DNA of 8,421 bases from Thermococcus sp. (GTDB lineage: Archaea > Methanobacteriota_B > Thermococci > Thermococcales > Thermococcaceae): the NCBI GenBank assembly GCA_027062125.1, contig JAMOTW010000064.1:1-8421 (forward strand), in the 5' to 3' direction. The position numbers and the translations under genes were made by a program. Each line of letters begins with the position of its first letter. The stretch's first letter is position 1. The notes beneath the pieces are model-generated. The model made no database searches. It worked only from the letters and a program-made list of their open reading frames with translations, and was not told where the DNA came from. Positions 1 to 6,035 of the stretch are shown here, piece by piece.

Positions 1-106
1 GGAAGTTCAGCGCCGGCACTACAAGAAATCCGCCTCCGAGGCCGAACATGGCCGCAAGGATTCCTATGAAGACACCGACTGCAAAGTAGCCGGGGTATTT
101 CAGCAT
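1..106 (-). CDS. TauE/SafE-family membrane permease, N-terminal fragment (runs off left edge)
   Basis: Only the first 35 codons are in the window. They read as a hydrophobic segment (AVGVFIGILAAMFGLGGG) followed by VVPALNF. A glycine-rich G-x-GGG-F-x-VP motif at the end of the first membrane helix is characteristic of the TauE/SafE (DUF81) permeases, which are thought to export sulfite, sulfoacetate or other organosulfur anions across the cytoplasmic membrane. The ATG at 106-104 shares its A with the TAA stop of the PIN toxin gene before it (TAATG), so translation is probably coupled to that gene. No separate promoter is visible. The family call rests on one motif in a fragment; the substrate cannot be told. 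Confidence 0.72.
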   Translation of the reverse strand, partial: MLKYPGYFAVGVFIGILAAMFGLGGGFLVVPALNF

Positions 107-537
107 TAGCCGTCCCTCAAGATGCGTCTTATAGCTTCGCTTATGCTCCACACGTCAATAATGCCTGCTTTGGAGACTTTCTCAAAGTGCTTGTCGTTGG
201 TAACGAGGATTGCCCCGCTTTTCAGGCACGTTGCCGCGTGGACTGCATCCGCGAGCTGGGTTTCGGGAAAATACGGGAGAATGCGAAGCACCTCTTCCCT
301 GCTGGGATTCACAATCGCGACCCGTCTGCTGATGAAGTTATAAAAGTCCAACGCGTTGAGCTTTTCGGCGTATTTCCTGTACTCGGCCATTAAGACGTCG
401 TTTGCTACCAGAACATAACGTTTGTTGGTGAGAAAATGGAGCAAAAGCTCAGTCGTGTCAGTCCAGCCCCGCTTAACGGCCGCTATGAAGACGTTTGTGT
501 CGAGCAGGAATTTAGAGCCCGTAGAGTTCCTTCGCAA
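106..537 (-). CDS. vapC: PIN-domain toxin of VapBC module 1
   Basis: This is a predicted VapC-type endoribonuclease of 143 residues using the TTG start at 537. All four acidic residues of the Mg-binding PIN active site can be placed: D13 in LLDTN, E52 in AEYRKY, D97 in LADAVHAA and D115 in TNDKHF. VapC toxins cleave RNA, often tRNA or rRNA, and are silenced by the cognate VapB; the target here is unknown. No ATG lies near the expected N-terminus. TTG at 537 is preceded by GAGGGG with 7 bases of spacing, which favours it over an in-frame TTG at 570 that has no such site and would add 11 residues. The gene overlaps the antitoxin gene by 26 bases and its stop overlaps the permease start. The toxin appears intact. 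Confidence 0.88.
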   Translation of the reverse strand: MRRNSTGSKFLLDTNVFIAAVKRGWTDTTELLLHFLTNKRYVLVANDVLMAEYRKYAEKLNALDFYNFISRRVAIVNPSREEVLRILPYFPETQLADAVHAATCLKSGAILVTNDKHFEKVSKAGIIDVWSISEAIRRILRDG

Positions 538-778
538 CCCTATTCCCCTCTTCTTCGGTTTCGGCTTCAAGTTTTTCGAGGTTGATTCCCCTTGAGTTCC
601 TGACGAGCTTTTCGAGCATCTTCTTGACGTTGAACCGCCTTAGAACTATCGTATCGCCGTCTATCTCGGTGACGAGGAACTCCTCACCGGGTTTGATGTT
701 TAGCTTTCTCCGAACATCCTTTGGAATTACGACCCTGCCCTTGGAATCAATCCTCGTTAATCCCACTTTTCCCACCAT
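512..778 (-). CDS. vapB: AbrB/SpoVT-type antitoxin of VapBC module 1
   Basis: The N-terminal half carries a swapped-hairpin AbrB DNA-binding domain: TRIDSKGRVVIPKDVRRKL at about residues 8-26, then KPGEEFLVTEIDGDTIVLRR. The C-terminal part (about 50-88) is charged and helical and should wrap the toxin, neutralising its PIN active site. Such antitoxins usually also repress their own promoter. Four in-frame starts are possible: GTG 784, ATG 778, GTG 775 and GTG 766. ATG 778 is chosen because a TATA box at 805-798 puts the transcription start near 776-778, which makes GTG 784 unlikely. GTG 766, preceded by GGTGGG, is a good alternative. The gene sits 24 or more bases after the unknown gene at 809-1270 and overlaps vapC. 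Confidence 0.86.
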   Translation of the reverse strand: MVGKVGLTRIDSKGRVVIPKDVRRKLNIKPGEEFLVTEIDGDTIVLRRFNVKKMLEKLVRNSRGINLEKLEAETEEEGNRVAKELYGL

Positions 779-784
779 TCCCAC
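761..784 (-). repeat. Three GTGGGA direct repeats at 9-bp spacing over the vapB start
   Basis: On the minus strand GTGGGA occurs at 784-779, 775-770 and 766-761, separated by ATG and AAA. The unit is in frame, so three of the candidate start codons are part of it. It covers the predicted transcription start and could be a binding site for the antitoxin or a relic of duplication. Confidence 0.6.
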
Positions 785-797
785 GTTGAGCCCTGAG

Positions 798-813
798 TAT
801 TTAAAGGTTTACC
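798..813 (-). promoter_or_regulatory. BRE/TATA promoter of vapBC module 1
   Basis: The minus strand reads GGTAAACC then TTTAAATA (805-798), a good archaeal BRE/TATA pair. A start about 26 bases on falls near 776-778, at the antitoxin ATG, so the mRNA is leaderless or has a very short leader. The TATA box begins four bases after the stop codon of the preceding gene. Confidence 0.6.
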
Positions 814-1270
814 ACTCGAAGGCAATCGCCTCTATGAGCTTTACCAGCGCCTCGAAGTCCTCCTTCGTGCCGCCCAACGGGAGGCCTATCCCCTCCCCGT
901 CAGCCCTGTGGAAGGGGATCCTGTTCTTCTCCGCTATCTCCAGCACTCTCATGGGGACCGCTCCGATTGTCGCCCCGGTTCCGGGCTCGACCTCGAAGAG
1001 ACCCAGTTTTATCACGGTGCCCTCAAACTTCGGCTCGAAACCGAAGGCAAAGACGTTTCTGCCCGGAAGGTCGTGGTCGGTTAGGTCAGCTATCGCGGCC
1101 ACAGACGCCTCCACGAGGATCCCCTGACTCTCGGGGTCAGGAACAACGAATGCCAGCCTGTCCTCCGTTCCACTCTCCTCATCAACCATCTCAAAGAGCA
1201 GTCCCCGCTCATCCTCAACCACGGGCCCATAGGGGGCCAGTCTGTCCTTCAGGTATTCCTTCCAGCGCAT
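809..1270 (-). CDS. Unrecognised 153-residue soluble protein, operon partner of the dehydrogenase
   Basis: I do not recognise this protein. It is acidic, has no signal peptide or membrane segment and no cysteines, and looks like a single alpha/beta domain. Visible features are a strand-rich middle part, a glycine-rich turn EPGTGATIGAVP at about 95-106 followed by a helix (RVLEIAEKNRI), a second glycine-rich stretch GEGIGLPLGG at about 125-134, and a C-terminal helix (KEDFEALVKLIEAIAF). The ATG at 1270 follows the dehydrogenase stop codon by nine bases, and its ribosome binding site GAGGTGAT overlaps that stop, so the two genes are almost certainly one operon with coupled translation. Codon use and position-specific constraint look like a real gene. 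It might modulate or supply the dehydrogenase, but that is only inferred from linkage. Confidence 0.83.
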   Translation of the reverse strand: MRWKEYLKDRLAPYGPVVEDERGLLFEMVDEESGTEDRLAFVVPDPESQGILVEASVAAIADLTDHDLPGRNVFAFGFEPKFEGTVIKLGLFEVEPGTGATIGAVPMRVLEIAEKNRIPFHRADGEGIGLPLGGTKEDFEALVKLIEAIAFEW

Positions 1271-1279
1271 ACCATCACC

Positions 1280-2281
1280 TCAGAGCATCTTGACCTCTTC
1301 CGGCGGGCGAACTTTGACGACCTCGCGGTTAACGAGCGTCTCCGGGACTTCCCCCCTGAGAACGGTGAGGAGGTTTTTAACGGCCTGGAAGCCCATGTCC
1401 TCCATCGCTTCTTTTGAGAGGCCCGCGTAGTGGGGCGTTAAGACGGTCTCCCACTCGTGCTTGAACAGTTCGTGCTCCTCAACGGGCTCGTTTTCAAAGA
1501 CGTCCGTTGCATAGCCTTTCAAATTTCCTCCCTCAATGGCCTCCACGAGGGCCTTCTCGTCCACCAGCGTTCCGCGCCCGATGTTCACCAGGTACTTCCC
1601 CTCGAGGAGCTTCAGCCTCTCCTCGTTGATGATGTGGTAGGTTTCCTTCGTCGCAGGAAGGGCCAGGATTACGATGTCGCTCTCCCTGAGGAGTTTGTCA
1701 ATGGGGAGGTACCTCGCGTTAACTTCCTCCTCGATATCGGGCTTCCGCGAGCGCGACCAGTAGAAGATTTCAGTCCCCATCGCCTTCATTCTCCGCGCTA
1801 TGGCCTCTCCTATGGCGCCCATCCCGAGGATTCCAACCTTCTTGCCGTAGACGGTCTCAATCTCCTTGAAACCACTCCATACTGTTCTGTGGGAGTCCCA
1901 CTTTCCAGCTCTTATGAACCTGTCGGCGTATGTGATTTTTCTCAGAAGCGCTATTGTTAAGCCGACCGCGAACTCCGCAACGGCCTCGCTGAGAACGCCC
2001 GCAACCTTTGTAACGTATATTCCCCTCTCGGTTGCAGCTTTAACGTCAACGTGGTCGTAGCCGGCGGAATGACAGCTGATGACCTTCAGCCTCTCGGCCC
2101 TCTCGATGATCTCACGGGGAAACAGGTTCAGTGGAGAGAGTATCACCGCGTCGAATTCTCCTATTCGTTCCTTCAGTTCATCAACGTCGGGATACAGGAT
2201 GAACTCGACGTCCGCGTACTTCTTCAGTTCTTCAACGGGTTTGCTCTTCATCTTAAAGAGAACGGCCACCCTTGGCCTCAT
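1280..2281 (-). CDS. D-isomer-specific 2-hydroxyacid dehydrogenase
   Basis: This is a cytoplasmic NAD(P)-dependent oxidoreductase of the glyoxylate/hydroxypyruvate reductase and phosphoglycerate dehydrogenase superfamily; its 333 residues are normal for it. The nucleotide-binding loop GMGAIG is at 153-158. The substrate loop SAGYDHVDV is at 72-80. The catalytic triad is R236 (NIGRGTLVDE), E265 (DVFENEP) and H284 (LTPHYAG). There is no ACT or other regulatory C-terminal domain, which argues against a classical serine-pathway SerA. After the second Rossmann strand the sequence is YWSRSRK with no acidic residue, which suggests NADP(H) rather than NAD(H). The exact substrate is not clear. The start is an ATG preceded by AAGGTGAT, and the gene is divergent from proS and leads the operon with the 153-residue protein. 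Confidence 0.93.
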   Translation of the reverse strand: MRPRVAVLFKMKSKPVEELKKYADVEFILYPDVDELKERIGEFDAVILSPLNLFPREIIERAERLKVISCHSAGYDHVDVKAATERGIYVTKVAGVLSEAVAEFAVGLTIALLRKITYADRFIRAGKWDSHRTVWSGFKEIETVYGKKVGILGMGAIGEAIARRMKAMGTEIFYWSRSRKPDIEEEVNARYLPIDKLLRESDIVILALPATKETYHIINEERLKLLEGKYLVNIGRGTLVDEKALVEAIEGGNLKGYATDVFENEPVEEHELFKHEWETVLTPHYAGLSKEAMEDMGFQAVKNLLTVLRGEVPETLVNREVVKVRPPEEVKML

Positions 2282-2314
2282 GGTATCACCTTAAGATGCT
2301 TATCGAAACGGCCC

Positions 2315-2328
2315 TAATAAGGTTTTCC
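2315..2328 (-). promoter_or_regulatory. BRE/TATA promoter of the dehydrogenase operon
   Basis: The minus strand reads GGAAAACC then TTATTA (2320-2315), matching the Thermococcales BRE plus TATA pattern. A start about 26 bases on falls near 2291, giving a leader of roughly ten bases that is almost entirely the ribosome binding site GGTGAT. Confidence 0.55.
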
Positions 2329-2360
2329 TTCACGTTCGTCAGAAGGCCAAGCCGCCACCG

Positions 2361-2374
2361 GGAAAGCTTAAAAA
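2361..2374 (+). promoter_or_regulatory. BRE/TATA promoter of proS
   Basis: GGAAAGC followed by TTAAAAA (2368-2374) is a clear BRE/TATA pair. The predicted start is near 2397, leaving a leader of about nine bases containing the GGTG ribosome binding site at 2396-2400. Confidence 0.6.
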
Positions 2375-2405
2375 CTTTTTCGATTTCTCCCGTTAGGTGG
2401 TGCTG

Positions 2406-3854
2406 ATGGCGGGTAAAGTTAAGAGGGAAAAGTGGAGCGAGAATTTCAGCGAGTGGTATAACGAGCTCATCGAGACCGCTGGAATCCAGGACAAGCGCTA
2501 TCCGGTCAAGGGAATGAACATCTGGCTCCCGTACGGTCTTAAAATCATGCGCAACATTGAGAGGTTCATCCACTCCGAGATGGAGAGAACCGGCCACGAG
2601 GAGGTCCTCTTCCCGGCGCTCATCCCTGAAACCGAGTTCCAGAAGGAGGCCGAGCACATAGCAGGCTTCGAGGGCGAGGTCTTCTGGGTGACTCATGCGG
2701 GCCACGACCCGCTTGACATCAGGCTCATTCTCAGACCCACGAGCGAAACCGCTATGTACTCGATGTTCTCGCTCTGGATACGCTCCCACGCAGACCTCCC
2801 ATTCAAGGTTTACCAGATAGTCAACACCTACCGCTACGAGACCAAGCACACGAGGCCGCTCATCCGCGTGAGGGAGATAAGCCGCTTCTTTGAAGCCCAC
2901 ACGGCCCACGACAGCTACGAGGACGCCGAGAGACAGATAAGGGAGGACCTCGAGATATTCGATCGCCTCGCAAAGTTCCTCGCGATTCCCTACATCATAT
3001 CAAAGCGCCCGGACTGGGACAAGTTCCCAGGAGCTTACTACTCCCTCGGCGCTGAGATTATGATGCCCGACGGCAGGACCCTCCAGATAGGAACGATGCA
3101 CAACTACCGCCAGAACTTCGCGAAGGCCTACGACATAAAGTACGAGACCGAGGAAGGAGAGCACGAGTACGTCCACCAGACGACCTTCGGAATGAGCGAG
3201 CGCCTTCTCGCGGCTGTTATGGCCATCCACGGCGACGACAACGGCCTCGTCCTCCCGCCAACGATAGCACCGATACAGGTCGTGGTCGTGCCGATTCCGA
3301 AGAAGGACGCCGAGGCGGACGTCTTCGCCTACGCGAGGGAGATAGCGGAGGAGCTCAGGAACGCCGGAATCCGCGTCCACGTCGATGAGAGGGACATAAG
3401 GCCCGGCAGGAAGTACTACGACTGGGAGCTGAAGGGCGTTCCCGTCAGGATAGAGGTCGGCCCAAGGGACGTCGAGGGGAGAAAGGCCGTCATAGCGAGG
3501 CGCGACACCCTAACCAAGGAGGTCGTTGAAAGGGCGGAGATAGTCGAGGCCGTCAGGAAGACCTTCGACGGGATAATGGATAACCTCTACAACAGGGCGA
3601 AGGAGTTCCTTGAGAGCCACATCAAGCGCGTCGACACCATTGAAGAAGCCAAGGCCGTCTTCGAGGACAGGCGCGGAATAGTGGAGATTCCCTGGTGCGG
3701 TAGCGAAGAGTGCGGCCTCAAGATGGAGGAGGAGCTCGACGCCAAGATGCTCGGAACGCCCTATCCGGAGGAGAAGGCCAGGATAGAGGGCAAGAAGTGC
3801 CCGGTCTGCGGCAGGGAAGCGAAGTTCATCGCGCGCTTCGCGAGGACTTACTGA
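2406..3854 (+). CDS. proS: Prolyl-tRNA synthetase, archaeal/eukaryal type
   Basis: ProRS charges tRNA-Pro with proline in an ATP-dependent reaction in the cytoplasm. The protein is a class IIa synthetase of 482 residues, normal for the archaeal type without the bacterial editing insertion. Motif 1 lies around residues 36-74 (GMNIWLPYGLKIM onwards), the RPTSE proline-binding loop at 111-114, motif 2 around 141-168 (TYRYET to EAHTAH) and motif 3 at 262-284 (GMSERLLAAV to LVLPP). The anticodon-binding domain covers about 288-385. The C-terminal domain has C431, C436, C465 and C468, a four-cysteine zinc site, and ends in the usual tyrosine. ATG 2406 is chosen over upstream GTG codons (2397, 2400) because GGTG at 2396-2399 is ideally spaced and the predicted transcription start is near 2397. 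Confidence 0.97.
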   Translation: MAGKVKREKWSENFSEWYNELIETAGIQDKRYPVKGMNIWLPYGLKIMRNIERFIHSEMERTGHEEVLFPALIPETEFQKEAEHIAGFEGEVFWVTHAGHDPLDIRLILRPTSETAMYSMFSLWIRSHADLPFKVYQIVNTYRYETKHTRPLIRVREISRFFEAHTAHDSYEDAERQIREDLEIFDRLAKFLAIPYIISKRPDWDKFPGAYYSLGAEIMMPDGRTLQIGTMHNYRQNFAKAYDIKYETEEGEHEYVHQTTFGMSERLLAAVMAIHGDDNGLVLPPTIAPIQVVVVPIPKKDAEADVFAYAREIAEELRNAGIRVHVDERDIRPGRKYYDWELKGVPVRIEVGPRDVEGRKAVIARRDTLTKEVVERAEIVEAVRKTFDGIMDNLYNRAKEFLESHIKRVDTIEEAKAVFEDRRGIVEIPWCGSEECGLKMEEELDAKMLGTPYPEEKARIEGKKCPVCGREAKFIARFARTY

Positions 3855-3860
3855 CCTCCA

Positions 3861-3870
3861 CCCTTTTTCT
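3861..3870 (+). terminator. T-rich terminator after proS
   Basis: CCCTTTTTCT begins six bases after the proS stop codon, with no stem-loop. Runs of T alone are typical of Thermococcales intrinsic termination. Confidence 0.5.
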
Positions 3871-3901
3871 TAAACTTGAAGCCACCAATTTCATGAAGTC
3901 A

Positions 3902-3930
3902 TGCGGTTCTAAAAGGGTGAGAAGAAAGGG
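3902..3930 (-). terminator. Pyrimidine-rich terminator of the secreted-protein gene
   Basis: On the minus strand, right after the stop codon, the sequence has CCCTTTCTTCTC and then CCCTTTT. This is a plausible archaeal T-rich terminator that faces the proS terminator across a short convergent gap. Confidence 0.35.
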
Positions 3931-3933
3931 AAG

Positions 3934-4329
3934 TCAGGCGTTCGCGGCCTCGAGCTCCTTGAGGGCCTGCTCGAGGACCTCGACGGCCTGGCTGGCGTAG
4001 AGGTAGGCCTTCCTTATGTGGACGCTGAAGACGACCCAGCTGAGGGTTCTCGTGTCCCTCGGGAGGCCGTAGGTCATGGCGCTCTCGTACTCGGCGGTGG
4101 CGTTGTTGTAGAGCTCGAGGGCGAGGCTGAGGGTCTCGTTGCTGACGTTCATCTGGACGCTGAGGTTGTAAAGCTCCTGGAAGCTGTCCTGCTTGTCGAG
4201 GTAGAGGTAGTACCAGGCCACCGACTGCTTCACGAAGGTCTTGTAGCTCCAGGTGGTAGCGCCTGCGCCCCCTGCGAACGGAACGAGGGCTATCATGAGG
4301 AACAGGAACAGAGCACCGAGCCTTTTCAT
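3934..4329 (-). CDS. Small secreted helical protein of unknown function with four N-glycosylation sequons
   Basis: I do not recognise this 131-residue protein. It opens with a signal peptide: MKR, a hydrophobic core at about 4-18 (LGALFLFLMIALVPF) and a small-residue stretch AGGAGA ending near 24, where cleavage is likely. The mature part of about 107 residues has no cysteine and almost no proline. It should form about three amphipathic helices (roughly 27-58, 63-88 and 93-129). Four N-x-S/T sequons fall at N55, N61, N64 and N76, and Thermococcales N-glycosylate exported proteins at such sites. There is no second membrane segment or lipobox. The ATG at 4329 is chosen over one at 4356 because GGAGGTGG sits five bases upstream and the TATA box puts the transcription start near 4343. 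Confidence 0.85.
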   Translation of the reverse strand: MKRLGALFLFLMIALVPFAGGAGATTWSYKTFVKQSVAWYYLYLDKQDSFQELYNLSVQMNVSNETLSLALELYNNATAEYESAMTYGLPRDTRTLSWVVFSVHIRKAYLYASQAVEVLEQALKELEAANA

Positions 4330-4365
4330 GTTTCCACCTCCAGCAAATGTATTCATTTGACGGCA

Positions 4366-4380
4366 TTTTTAAATTCTTCC
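4366..4380 (-). promoter_or_regulatory. BRE/TATA promoter of the secreted-protein gene
   Basis: The minus strand reads GGAAGAA then TTTAAAAA (4373-4366). The predicted start near 4343 leaves a leader of about 14 bases with a strong GGAGGTGG ribosome binding site. Confidence 0.6.
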
Positions 4381-4390
4381 ATCCCCAACG

Positions 4391-4398
4391 TTTAAAAA
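4391..4398 (+). promoter_or_regulatory. TATA box of the carbamoyltransferase gene
   Basis: TTTAAAAA is centred about 26 bases before the ATG at 4421, so transcription should begin at or just before the start codon. The bases before the ATG (ACGCACCACC) contain no ribosome binding site, which supports a leaderless mRNA. The BRE side (CCCAACG) is weak. Confidence 0.55.
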
Positions 4399-4420
4399 AC
4401 GAGCATCGGAACGCACCACC

Positions 4421-6031
4421 ATGATACTCGGAATCCACGATGGCCACGACGCAGGGGCGGCGCTGATAGACGGGGAAAGGCTCTTCGCGGTGAACGAGGA
4501 AAGGCTCAACAGGGTGAAGAAGTACCGCGGCTTCCCGGAGCTCAGCGTGAGGAAGGTCATGGAGATGGCCGATGCCTCTCCGGAAGATATCGAGATAATA
4601 GCCGTCGCGGGGATTTTCAGAAAGCAGAAGCGCCTCCAGGAGCTCGAGACTCACCTTCGGGCGGTTTTCGGGCCGGACTTCAAGAGGAAGGTCCTCTTTG
4701 TCGAGCATCACCTCGCCCACTCCGCTTCCGCCTACTACACGGGCGGCTGGCGCGACGCCCTGGCGGTGAGCATAGATGCCGCCGGCGACGGACTGAGCTC
4801 CTCGATTTACATCGCGAGAGACGGCGAGATGGTGAGGATAGCCCAGAGCACCTACATCGACTCCCTCGGCGACTTCTACGCCTCTGTCACCGAGCTTCTT
4901 GGATTCAAACCGATGCGCCACGAGGGTAAAGTCATGAGCCTCGCCGCCTACGGAAAGCCAACCTACGACCTGAGCTCAATAATAGAACTGAACGGACTGA
5001 GTTTCGACAACCATCTCGGAGTAATCGGGGTTGATGCGACGAGGAAGCTCGCAGAGCTCTTTGATTATCCCCTCAGACACGCCAGGGATATCGCCCTCCA
5101 GATGAAGCGCGGAAAGCTTGAAGGTAAGCTCCAGAAAAAGGCCATGGAGATAGCGGCAAGCGCTCAGGCTCACTTAGAGAAGCTGATGGAGGAGCTCGGG
5201 TTGAGGCTGAGATCGAAGGGCCTACCAATTGCCTACGCGGGAGGAGTTGCCCAGAACGTCAAGGCCAACGCGGTTCTGAGGCGCGTTCTTGGGGACGAGA
5301 ACCTCTGGGTTTTCCCGGCCATGGACGACGGTGGCCTTGCCTTCGGTGCTGCGGTTTTCGTTAGGGCCCAGATGAAGAGGCTCGATGGGAAGTGGAGGCC
5401 CTTTAAGCTCGAGCACGTCTACCTCGGGCCTGCCTACAGAAAGGACGAAGTGGAAAAGCTTCTGAGAAGCGAGGGGGTTGAGTACGAGGAGGTTGACGTT
5501 CCATCCTTCGTTGCGGACGCCCTCGTGGAGGGCAGGCTGGTCGGATTCTTCCAGGGGGCGATGGAGTTCGGACCGAGGGCCCTGGGGAACCGCTCCATCT
5601 TAGCAGATCCGCGCGATGAGGGAGTGAAGGAGAGGCTCAACGTTGCCCTGAAGCGCGACGTCTTCCAGCCCTTCGCACCGTCAATACTCTGGGAGAAGGC
5701 CGAGAGATACCTCGAGGACCTCAATGGAAGGCCAAACGAGTTCATGACCATGAGCTACACGGCGAGCGAGGAGTTCAGGAAGGAAGCGCCGGCGGTGGTT
5801 CATGTTGATGGCACAACGAGGCCGCAGGCGGTCAGAAAGGAGGTTAACCCGACCTACTACGGGGTTATAGAGGCGTTCGAGCGGAGGAGTGGCCTTGGCG
5901 CTGTGCTGAACACGAGCTTCAACATGCACGGCGAGCCGATAGTGTGCTCGCCCGGGGATGCTCTGAGAACGTTCCGGACGGCCGGACTGGATGTCCTGGT
6001 GGTTGAGGGGTTTGCGGTTTGGAAAGGTTAA
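4421..6031 (+). CDS. NodU/TobZ-type O-carbamoyltransferase (COG2192 family)
   Basis: The 536-residue protein belongs to the family that transfers a carbamoyl group from carbamoyl phosphate, via a carbamoyl-adenylate, to a hydroxyl group (NodU, CmcH, TobZ). The N-terminal ASKHA domain, related to Kae1, opens with ILGIHDGHDAGAALIDG. It carries the metal-binding HHLAH (H96, H100) and D119 in SIDAAGDG, the motif HEGKVMSLAAYG at 167-178, AGGVAQNVKANAVLRR at 273-288 and the second metal aspartate in PAMDDGG (D302/D303). The C-terminal YrdC-like domain from about 370 has FFQGAMEFGPRALGNRSILADPR, KRDVFQPFAPSIL and LNTSFNMHGEPIVCSPGDA. All key residues seem present. The acceptor substrate is unknown, and no glycosyltransferase, antibiotic or nodulation gene is nearby. 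The gene is divergent from the secreted-protein gene. Confidence 0.92.
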   Translation: MILGIHDGHDAGAALIDGERLFAVNEERLNRVKKYRGFPELSVRKVMEMADASPEDIEIIAVAGIFRKQKRLQELETHLRAVFGPDFKRKVLFVEHHLAHSASAYYTGGWRDALAVSIDAAGDGLSSSIYIARDGEMVRIAQSTYIDSLGDFYASVTELLGFKPMRHEGKVMSLAAYGKPTYDLSSIIELNGLSFDNHLGVIGVDATRKLAELFDYPLRHARDIALQMKRGKLEGKLQKKAMEIAASAQAHLEKLMEELGLRLRSKGLPIAYAGGVAQNVKANAVLRRVLGDENLWVFPAMDDGGLAFGAAVFVRAQMKRLDGKWRPFKLEHVYLGPAYRKDEVEKLLRSEGVEYEEVDVPSFVADALVEGRLVGFFQGAMEFGPRALGNRSILADPRDEGVKERLNVALKRDVFQPFAPSILWEKAERYLEDLNGRPNEFMTMSYTASEEFRKEAPAVVHVDGTTRPQAVRKEVNPTYYGVIEAFERRSGLGAVLNTSFNMHGEPIVCSPGDALRTFRTAGLDVLVVEGFAVWKG

Positions 6032-6035
6032 TATA
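6021..6035 (+). promoter_or_regulatory. BRE/TATA promoter of vapBC module 2
   Basis: GGAAAGG followed by TTAATATA (6028-6035) lies across the end of the carbamoyltransferase gene; its TAA stop (6029-6031) is inside the TATA box. The predicted start is near 6058, giving a leader of about 14 bases with AGGTGG before the ATG. Confidence 0.6.

Noticed and set aside
582..1127. Plus-strand open frame of 181 codons opposite vapB and the unknown gene
   Set aside because: The leftward genes it overlaps have ribosome binding sites and, for the antitoxin, a clear AbrB domain; the plus-strand translation is serine/proline-rich and featureless.
2286..2909. Minus-strand open frame of 207 codons opposite the start of proS
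   Set aside because: It is antisense to motif 1 and motif 2 of prolyl-tRNA synthetase and runs through the divergent promoter; no supporting start signal.
3899..4921. Minus-strand open frame of 340 codons across the secreted-protein and carbamoyltransferase genes
   Set aside because: It overlaps two real genes and a divergent promoter region in a different frame, and its translation is arginine/proline-rich without recognisable domains.
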